Positions 6,227 to 11,391 of a stretch of DNA of 11,391 bases are shown piece by piece (within the stretch, counting starts at the first letter, position 1; the number at the start of each line of letters is the position of its first letter). The stretch spans positions 1-11,391 of the forward strand of contig CAYGRM010000216.1 in assembly GCA_964352225.1 (NCBI GenBank). The letters are read 5' to 3'. The notes under the pieces were generated by a model, which was given only the letters and a program-made list of their open reading frames with translations, had not been told where the DNA came from and did not search any database. Both the position numbers and the translations under genes were made by a program. This DNA comes from CAJQQY01 sp964352225. Lineage in GTDB: Bacteria; Bacteroidota; Bacteroidia; Chitinophagales; Saprospiraceae.

Positions 6227-6396
6227 TGAACGAACAAAAGGACTTAAGGGCAATTTATCTATAATTAAGATAAGTGATACTTTGAAAAACTCACCACAGA
6301 TTAATCAGGTTAATTACTATCTGTGAAAATCTGAGTAATCTGTGGTGAATAAAAATTTTATAAATATGAATGCCCCCAAGTTAATAAGTTCGTTCA
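6227..6396. mobile_element. MITE-like element, copy 1 (170 bp)
   Basis: The ends are inverted: TGAACGAAC (6227-6235) and GTTCGTTCA (6388-6396). Inner inverted similarity includes AAGGGCA against TGCCCCC. Flanks are TTTAAC (6221-6226) and TTTAAT (6397-6402), a 6-bp target duplication with one mismatch. The centre holds a hairpin TCACCACAGATTA.../...TAATCTGTGGTGA. It is nearly identical to 11134-11314 but lacks 10 nt in the left hairpin arm and 1 nt near the left end. No coding capacity. Confidence 0.75.
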
Positions 6397-7148
6397 TTTA
6401 ATTCCTAGTGTAAAGCTGTTAGATTAGATTCTCATTCGAGGTTTTCTACTAAAAAAGGTATTTATATTTTCTGAAATAAAATGGAGTATTGAACTAGGAG
6501 CAAAGAAAAGGAATTTCGGAGGATGCAAAATATTCGATACTTCTAGATTCGATATTCCTTGTTTGAATAAAATGGGGTAGGGGATATTTAGTGATCCGTA
6601 ATTATGCTGTAAAATTCTGTTTTTTTCTGTAAAATTACAGCAATAATACAGAAATAATATTTTTATGTCGAAAACGAATTTGTTCGATTAGGTGTTTTCT
6701 AGAAAAGTAAAACTTTGAATTCATTCTAGAAAGGGTAATTTTTTTTGAAATAGCGGAGAGCACGACTTTATAATATCATGATTAGTTGAAGGGCACAAAC
6801 TAAGCGATGGCGCTAAATGATTTTCTTCCATCAAAATGGAAGAGATGAAAAATACGTACTCTCGCGGAGTAAAAAATAACAGGGTTTTTCTATTCCTGCA
6901 TTTTTTAGTTTAAGGTTTATTGGAGTTGATGAAATCATTTTGGGTTGGAGCCTTTTTTCAAAAATAATATTTTTCGAAAGCTTCGTAAAGTTGACTTTAG
7001 AATTTTAAAAAAAGGTTGGATGAAAAGTTGATTTTAAGAAAAAGAAGGAAACTAGTATTGCTATAAAAATACAGAAAAAACATTATTTATACAGAAATAT
7101 TCATGTTTTATCTGTATTTATTACAGCAATGTAGCTTTTTCAAAATTT
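6397..7148. other. Gene-free region with decamer clusters F and G
   Basis: There is no credible gene. Cluster F (6604-6655) has TGCTGTAAAATTCTGT, a further CTGTAAAATTACAGCAAT and ATACAGAAAT. Cluster G (about 7059-7128) is more degenerate: TTGCTATAAAAATACAG, ATACAGAAAT and TTACAGCAATG. Other structures are a palindrome TTTTCTAGAAAA (6695-6706) and a small hairpin TCTTCCAT/ATGGAAGA with a CAAA loop (6824-6843). A Shine-Dalgarno-like GGAGG before an ATG near 6524 opens only seven codons. Confidence 0.55.
6604..6655. repeat. Decamer cluster F
   Basis: Two inverted-type units (TGCTGTAAAATTCTGT, TTCTGTAAAATTACAG) run into direct units ACAGCAATA and ACAGAAAT. It shares the phrase TGCTGTAAAATTCTGT with both halves of cluster E, which indicates a conserved composite site and not random AT-rich similarity. 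Confidence 0.65.
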
Positions 7149-7373
7149 CTAAGAGTTGCAATTCTTATTTACTTGATGTTTTTCATATTGATTTACTTTA
7201 ATCACTCCTAGAGCAATAAACAATATAGAAACTCCAATCATAAGATATTCAAGCCATGGTATGGCTACATAGTCTGAGATAAAATTTGCGGAAAGTGATA
7301 ACATCATCGCAAGGGTAATGTAGATGGTTGCTTGTTCTTCAAATTTTTTGAAAGCTGAATTTTTCATATTCAT
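7149..7373 (-). CDS. Small two-helix membrane protein
   Basis: From the ATG at 7373 this gives 74 residues (MNMKNSAFKKFEEQ...). An upstream TTG at 7412 would add 13 residues, but those look like untranslated leader; an ATG at 7367 is equally possible. Two hydrophobic segments (ATIYITLAMMLSLSANFI and WLEYLMIGVSILFIALGVI) are joined by a short acidic loop with SDYVAIP. The tail is charged and polar (NQYEKHQVNKNCNS). It follows the 66-residue gene at 7433-7633 by about 60 bp in the same direction, and the two share a layout (KN/KK start, helix, Asp-Tyr loop, helix), so they may be paralogues. I do not recognise the family. Divergence from the ECF sigma gene suggests possible control by it, which is inference. 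Confidence 0.65.
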   Translation of the reverse strand: MNMKNSAFKKFEEQATIYITLAMMLSLSANFISDYVAIPWLEYLMIGVSILFIALGVIKVNQYEKHQVNKNCNS

Positions 7374-7432
7374 ATTTTTTAAGGTTAAATAAAATACTTG
7401 AAAATCGTTCAATTTAATTTTCTAGTGAGACA

Positions 7433-7633
7433 TTAAGAATTATTCCCCTCAACTTTGCCCATGCTAACCATAGTAAATAAACCAATTAATACTACTCCTA
7501 CCAAAAGAATACCTAGAACTGGTCGATTGCCTAAATACTCTATAATGTAATCATCTGTAATCGCTAAAATAATTCCGATAGCAATGGCTAAAAAAGTAAA
7601 AGGGGACATTTTTTTTGAATTTTGATTTTTCAT
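7433..7633 (-). CDS. Small two-helix membrane protein
   Basis: A 66-residue protein beginning MKNQNSKKMSPF, with two hydrophobic segments (FTFLAIAIGIILAI and VLGILLVGVVLIGLFTMV) around a loop DDYIIEYLGNRP, and a short polar tail GKVEGNNS. It has no signal-peptide cleavage pattern, so it is probably an integral inner-membrane protein. It is the first gene of a likely two-gene operon transcribed away from the ECF sigma gene across a 124-bp gap. The family is not recognised. Its weak similarity of layout to the next gene suggests an old duplication. Confidence 0.65.
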   Translation of the reverse strand: MKNQNSKKMSPFTFLAIAIGIILAITDDYIIEYLGNRPVLGILLVGVVLIGLFTMVSMGKVEGNNS

Positions 7634-7757
7634 GATAATTATTTTTTTGATTTACTTTATTAGTAACCAATGATTAAAAATTATTACAGCTAAAGAAAAT
7701 TTTTTTTTAAAAAACCAACGAAGTGTAATAAATTGCCGACGAACTATACTAATTAAT
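7634..7757. promoter_or_regulatory. Divergent promoter region between small membrane genes and sigma factor
   Basis: This 124-bp gap must carry promoters in both directions. It includes a lone TTACAGCTAA resembling the decamer motif. Before the sigma start lie two similar heptamers, CAACGAA and CGACGAA, about 25 bp apart, in a less AT-rich patch than the rest. They could be ECF promoter or operator elements, but no exact consensus is visible. Confidence 0.35.
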
Positions 7758-8279
7758 ATGCTAACGGAAAATGATTTCAAACCCATCATTGATGAGTACA
7801 ATGGAATTTTGTACAAAATTGCCCGATCCTATACTTTGGTAGAAGTGGATTTTAAAGATTTGTATCAAGAAATGTTGATCCAATTATGGAAATCCTATAA
7901 ACGATTTAAAGGTGAATCCAAAATCTCAACTTGGATTTATCGGGTAGCTTTAAATACTGCGTTGACTTTTCACAAAAAGCAAAAGCGACGGCAGCAAACC
8001 AATCCATTAGAAAATTTATCTTTTAAAATACCAGATGATAGTGGGGTAGGGGTGGAGCAAGTTTATCGCAAAGAAGAAAAAATAGAATTGCTATATAAAT
8101 GTATTAATCAACTGGGGAAAGATGAACGGGCAATTATTCTACTTCATTTAGAAGAAAAGAAATATGATGAGATTGCAGAAATTATTGGTTTATCGACAAG
8201 CCATGTTGGTGTAAAACTAATGAGAATAAAAAAACAATTATTTAAATTATTAAATGAGCAAGGCTATGGAAGAATTTGA
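7758..8279 (+). CDS. RNA polymerase ECF-type sigma factor
   Basis: A 173-residue protein with the two domains of ECF (group 4) sigma factors. Sigma-2 covers about 12-80: a core-binding stretch DLYQEMLIQLWKSY (34-47) and the promoter-melting and -10 recognition segment FKGESKISTWIYRVALNTAL (50-69), followed by a basic linker KKQKRRQ. Sigma-4 covers about 110-165, with the helix-turn-helix YDEIAEIIGLSTSHVGVKLM (136-155). The ATG at 7758 gives the family's usual length. The next gene starts before this one ends, so the two are translationally coupled. ECF factors are commonly held inactive by a co-transcribed membrane anti-sigma factor, and the neighbour is membrane-bound, but it lacks a recognisable zinc anti-sigma motif. 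Confidence 0.93.
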   Translation: MLTENDFKPIIDEYNGILYKIARSYTLVEVDFKDLYQEMLIQLWKSYKRFKGESKISTWIYRVALNTALTFHKKQKRRQQTNPLENLSFKIPDDSGVGVEQVYRKEEKIELLYKCINQLGKDERAIILLHLEEKKYDEIAEIIGLSTSHVGVKLMRIKKQLFKLLNEQGYGRI

Positions 8280-8889
8280 TTTAAAAAATATATGGAAAGA
8301 TTCAGATGAGCAAGCGAAGGTTTATTACCAATCAATAGAGCCAGAAGTATTAGAAATAGCTCGAAAGAAATCAAATGATTTATTGCAGGAGATCAAGCGA
8401 AATGCCATCAACGAAACAGTAACTGGTGTGATTTTGATGTTGGCTATTTTTTACTTTTTTCGGAATCATCCATACGTTTGGATTTTATATTCTGGCTCCA
8501 TCTTGTTAGTCGTATCTAGCTATTTTTCTACGAGAGCATTTATTCATGAGGTTAGGTTGATTTCTACTCAAAATGTAGTGGAAAGTATGGAAGGTTATTA
8601 TAAGGTGTTGGCTAAAGCTCTTAGGAAATTGAAGTTTCTCATTTGGATTTTTGTACCGATAAGTTTTGTTTTGGGAATGTTAGCTAGTTTCACAGATAAT
8701 GGGAATGACCTAAGTATTTTGACTAGGTGGGATGGAATTTTATTGACCCTTGGGATATCAATTCCAGTTTTATTTGGAATATTATGGTTTGTGTCAAAGA
8801 AGTATGTATTCTACATGTATGAAAGTAAAATCAATGAATTGAAAAAAATATTGGATGACTTAAAAAGTCAGGAGCAAAGTTTACAATAA
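8254..8889 (+). CDS. Four-helix membrane protein, candidate partner of the ECF sigma factor
   Basis: A 211-residue protein from the ATG at 8254, overlapping the sigma gene by 26 bp. The ATG at 8266 (MEEFDLKNIWKD) is an equally good and perhaps better start, since the short polar start LKNIW is typical of proteins found next to Bacteroidota sigma factors. Residues 1-50 are cytoplasmic and helical (EVLEIARKKSNDLLQEIKR). Hydrophobic segments lie at about 54-70, 73-93, 127-147 and 160-181, and residues 187-207 form a charged helix (ESKINELKKILDDLK). Both ends are predicted to face the cytoplasm. The overlap implies coupled expression and matched amounts, as for sigma/anti-sigma pairs; the N-terminal region would be the sigma-binding part. 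This role is inferred from context only. Its stop overlaps the stop of the convergent gene. Confidence 0.82.
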   Translation: MSKAMEEFDLKNIWKDSDEQAKVYYQSIEPEVLEIARKKSNDLLQEIKRNAINETVTGVILMLAIFYFFRNHPYVWILYSGSILLVVSSYFSTRAFIHEVRLISTQNVVESMEGYYKVLAKALRKLKFLIWIFVPISFVLGMLASFTDNGNDLSILTRWDGILLTLGISIPVLFGILWFVSKKYVFYMYESKINELKKILDDLKSQEQSLQ

Positions 8890-9855
8890 TTTACTTAAGG
8901 TAAATTTTTCTACTGAAAAAGTAGAAACTAACACCTCACTTCCATCTCTTGCTTCTAATTTGATACTGGAAAGAGAAACGGGTAATTCATCAAAATGATA
9001 GATTAAATCGTCATCAAAAAATAATTGAGTTAAACCAGCTTTTTGGCGAATGGTGATTTTATCCAAATCCGTTTTGGTTGGATGATAAAATATTTGATGA
9101 TCTTTTCCCTCTTCCAATGCACCTATATATGTTCCAAAGTTTCGATATACCCGAATGAAGAAACTCTGCGAGCCTGATCCCCAAATTAACTCGGTAATGA
9201 ATGGTACGCTATTAATTCCCTTAAGCTCAAATTCTATTTCAAAATCATCACCAACTTCAGTAGGGAATTCCGAAATTCTTGGAACATCTTGCTGATCAAG
9301 GAGAAGTTCTTTGTCTGAGGAAGAAATATCATCGATGTTGAAAATAGGATTACTCCAATCGGGTGAAAGGGTATTCTGATTAAATAATTCATCTCGATAA
9401 TAATTTTTCCGAAAACCATAATATGGAACAGGAATGAATTTTTGATTACCGACCAATGGATCACCTCTCATCAAACTTTTCCAAAGCAAATTATCAAATT
9501 GATCATTTTTATGGTGACGATCCAACTCACAATGTCCTAATTCATGAAAGAGCAAATATTCTTTTTGAGTATCAGTCAAAGCTGTCCACTCTGATTTATC
9601 AATTACAATATTATGATTACCCAAATAGCAATACCCTGTTGCTCCCTCGACAATTCTATCAGAATATTCAATTAACAAACCTGTATCATCAAAATTTATT
9701 TCCACTCCTCGCCCTGCTCCTTCAGCAATAAATCGTTGAACATATTCTTCAAAATCAGGATCAACATTATATTCAATAGCTGCATCTTTTTTACAGCCAA
9801 GAATCAGTAAAAAAGAAAGCAAAGTAATAAACGGAAATTTGAAATTCGTATTCAT
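8881..9855 (-). CDS. Lipoprotein with metzincin-like zinc site and C-terminal lectin-like domain
   Basis: A 324-residue protein. The N-terminus is a lipoprotein signal (hydrophobic ITLLSFLLILGC, lipobox ILGC, Cys21), so it is probably anchored in the outer or inner membrane facing the periplasm or outside. Residues 104-114 read HELGHCELDRH: a zinc-binding HExxH with a third histidine at metzincin spacing, although the usual Gly at the eighth position is Leu111. Catalytic candidates are His104, Glu105, His108 and His114 (or His115). Residues about 200-324 are strand-rich (FEIEFELKGIN, QSFFIRVYRNFGTY, KITIRQKAGLTQLFFDDDL) and resemble a concanavalin/LamG-like sandwich, possibly for substrate binding. 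The gene starts 3 bp after the serine hydrolase gene stops, so the two are one operon. The 3' end overlaps the convergent gene by 9 bp. The peptidase call is likely; the substrate is unknown. Confidence 0.8.
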   Translation of the reverse strand: MNTNFKFPFITLLSFLLILGCKKDAAIEYNVDPDFEEYVQRFIAEGAGRGVEINFDDTGLLIEYSDRIVEGATGYCYLGNHNIVIDKSEWTALTDTQKEYLLFHELGHCELDRHHKNDQFDNLLWKSLMRGDPLVGNQKFIPVPYYGFRKNYYRDELFNQNTLSPDWSNPIFNIDDISSSDKELLLDQQDVPRISEFPTEVGDDFEIEFELKGINSVPFITELIWGSGSQSFFIRVYRNFGTYIGALEEGKDHQIFYHPTKTDLDKITIRQKAGLTQLFFDDDLIYHFDELPVSLSSIKLEARDGSEVLVSTFSVEKFTLSKLL

Positions 9856-9858
9856 TAA

Positions 9859-11094
9859 TTATTCAACTGTATTATCGGCCATAATATTTTTTGGAAACTG
9901 TTGAACGATGCTCTTGAAAAAATCAATATGCTGCCTTTTTTCCACATCCTTATTATTCTTGAAGTGATAATTTCCTGATAATTTTACAATTACCAAATCT
10001 CGGTTAGGTTGTATATATATGTGTTGATTATAAATTCCAGATGCCAGAAAAGCCCCATCTGCATCTTGTGGAATCCACCATTGAAAACCATAACCCATAT
10101 CATTACTGGAAAATTCGTTGGGGCCAGGTTGCAAGTGAGGCCCGTCCATCGCGATAGATTTTTTAATCCAAGATTGAGGAACAATCTGTTTGCCAAACCA
10201 ATTCCCTTCATGTAAATACAACAAACCAAATTTCCCATAATCTCGCATCGTCGCATTTAATCCACCCAACGCCAGTTCCATTCCATCCTCATCAATAATC
10301 CATTGAGCATCATCTTCCATTCCCATCGGCGTCCAAATTTTTTCTTGCATATATTCAGTAATGGTTTTGCCGGTTGCCTTCTTCAAAATCATTCCAAGAA
10401 CTTGAGTATCAATACTCACATAATGGTTGAAAGTACCCGGTTTCCTTTCGTTTTTGAGACTCAAAGCAAATTTTTCGAAAGATTGACCTAAGGCAAAATA
10501 TCTCCCAAATCGATTAATATCAGAATTAAAATCACCGTAATCCTCATTGAATCCAACTCCAGAACTCATTTCTAAAGCATCTTTGATCGTGACATTTTCG
10601 TAACCTGTCCCTTTAAATTGAGGTAAATAATCAGTAACCTGATCTTGAATACTTTTGATTTTTCCTTCTTCCACCGCAATTCCAATCATTCCTGAAATAA
10701 AGGATTTAGCCATAGACCATGATATATGAGTCATTTCAGGCTCCAAACCATTCATATAATTTTCGAAAATAATGGTGTCTTTATGGATAATCATTAAACC
10801 AGTCGTCAAGGACCGATCAATGAAATTTTGCACATCAATAGTTTGCCCATCGCTTTGAAAACTTTTAGGAAGTTGATGCGAAATATTGACTGGCAATCGA
10901 GTGGGCGAGGGGCTCTTGGTAAGTGTCGAAGTTTCATTGTGATCTTCCATGTGGAGAAAATTCTCTACAATGTTTTCTTTTTCAAAAAGGCCAATGACTT
11001 TTCGGAGCTTATTTATTTTTTCATAATTAAATAAAGCCACAACGATAAGTAGTAAGATTAGGATTCCGATAAATTTCAAAATTTTGCTTAACAT
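9859..11094 (-). CDS. Membrane-anchored serine hydrolase, beta-lactamase/NylB-like fold
   Basis: A 411-residue protein. Residues 5-23 form a hydrophobic segment (ILKFIGILILLLIVVALF) not followed by a clear cleavage site, so it is probably an N-terminal anchor with the enzyme in the periplasm. The catalytic domain (about 85-395) carries the class C beta-lactamase family motifs: SMAK (Ser127 nucleophile, Lys130 base) in SWSMAKSFISGMIGIA, and Tyr225 in NHYVSIDTQVLG, where the YxN motif is YVS. The KTG-like region reads LASGIYNQHIYIQP, as in NylB-type hydrolases. Family members include esterases, D-aminopeptidases and 6-aminohexanoate-dimer hydrolase, so beta-lactam resistance should not be assumed. 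It is the first gene of the operon with the lipoprotein at 8881-9855. The start codon lies only 40 bp from the MITE copy at 11134-11314, so that element probably bounds or overlaps the promoter. Confidence 0.88.
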   Translation of the reverse strand: MLSKILKFIGILILLLIVVALFNYEKINKLRKVIGLFEKENIVENFLHMEDHNETSTLTKSPSPTRLPVNISHQLPKSFQSDGQTIDVQNFIDRSLTTGLMIIHKDTIIFENYMNGLEPEMTHISWSMAKSFISGMIGIAVEEGKIKSIQDQVTDYLPQFKGTGYENVTIKDALEMSSGVGFNEDYGDFNSDINRFGRYFALGQSFEKFALSLKNERKPGTFNHYVSIDTQVLGMILKKATGKTITEYMQEKIWTPMGMEDDAQWIIDEDGMELALGGLNATMRDYGKFGLLYLHEGNWFGKQIVPQSWIKKSIAMDGPHLQPGPNEFSSNDMGYGFQWWIPQDADGAFLASGIYNQHIYIQPNRDLVIVKLSGNYHFKNNKDVEKRQHIDFFKSIVQQFPKNIMADNTVE

Positions 11095-11133
11095 TTTGTG
11101 AGGATTTTAAAATTAAGATAAGTAATCTTTAGG

Positions 11134-11314
11134 TGAATGAGCAAAAGGACTTAAGGGCAAATTATACTATAATTAAGATAAGTGATACTTTGAAAAACTC
11201 ACCACAGATTACTCAGATTTTCACAGATTAATTACTATCTGTGAAAATCTGAGTAATCTGTGGTGAATAAAAATTTTATAAATATGAATGCCCCCAAGTT
11301 AATAAGTTCGTTCA
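11134..11314. mobile_element. MITE-like element, copy 2 (181 bp), with perfect 30-bp hairpin
   Basis: It has the same orientation and nearly the same sequence as 6227-6396. The flanks are exact 6-bp direct repeats TTTAGG (11128-11133 and 11315-11320), a target duplication. The left end reads TGAATGAGC, diverged from the right-end complement TGAACGAAC. The centre is a perfect inverted repeat: 30-bp arms 11199-11228 and 11237-11266 around TAATTACT. No coding capacity. It sits 40 bp upstream of the serine hydrolase start. Confidence 0.8.
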
Positions 11315-11391
11315 TTTAGGCTCTAGATGATTTCATTTGGTTAATGAGTTATTAGTCGTACAATCTATAGAAGTACCCTTTTGGAAATAAC

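Noticed and set aside
9990..10256. Open frames on other frames within the serine hydrolase and lipoprotein genes (also 9234-9464, 9456-9731, 10009-10491, 10828-11034)
   Set aside because: They are shadows of clear genes with intact motifs in the main frame.
9859..11094. Antibiotic-resistance beta-lactamase
   Set aside because: The SMAK and Tyr motifs fit the wider serine hydrolase family. The YVS and GIYNQ variants resemble NylB/esterase-type enzymes more than true class C beta-lactamases.
6227..11314. Composite transposon bounded by the two MITE copies
   Set aside because: Each copy has its own flanking duplication, which points to two separate insertions.

Overview
The window looks like the replication and partition backbone of a low-GC Bacteroidota plasmid or other secondary replicon, followed by an accessory or chromosome-like gene block. 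The Bacteroidota assignment rests on three things: starts lack clear Shine-Dalgarno sequences, a TATATTTG box (the Bacteroidota -7 type, TAnnTTTG) lies upstream of rep, and the protein types fit (KilA-N protein, lipoprotein metallopeptidase, ECF sigma factor with a membrane partner). The genus cannot be read from the sequence; a Cytophagales-like host is only a guess.

Layout. 1-758 (-) is a KilA-N DNA-binding protein cut by the window edge. 759-897 holds two inverted repeats. One is a perfect 32-bp palindrome that is nearly duplicated inside the KilA-N gene. 898-2100 (-) is a Rep_3/RepB-type replication initiator. 2162-2971 is a long iteron field built on TGTCCCTTTT cores, ending in five cores at 22-23 bp spacing: the likely origin. 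2972-4834 has no convincing gene but holds an AT-rich stretch, phased ACAGCAAWWT decamer arrays, a 368-bp hairpin-rich insertion with inverted ends, another inverted repeat and a strong terminator. 4835-5077 (-) is a ribbon-helix-helix protein and 5196-5840 (-) is a small ParA ATPase; together they look like a type Ib partition operon. Decamer clusters lie between the two genes, on both sides of them and out to about 7.1 kb. They are the best candidates for the centromere and operator of this system.

6227-6396 and 11134-11314 are two direct copies of a small MITE-like element, each with its own probable 6-bp target duplication. Between them lie two small two-helix membrane proteins (-), a divergent ECF sigma factor with an overlapping four-helix membrane protein (+), and a two-gene operon (-) encoding a membrane-anchored serine hydrolase and a metallopeptidase-like lipoprotein.

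How the parts may work together: Rep acts on the iterons and probably represses itself. ParA and the RHH protein would use the decamer clusters to segregate the replicon and control their own operon. The KilA-N protein may act on the palindromes upstream of its gene. The sigma factor and its partner form a regulatory module, perhaps responding to the envelope. The most unusual signals are the dispersed decamer arrays and the duplicated KilA-N palindrome.
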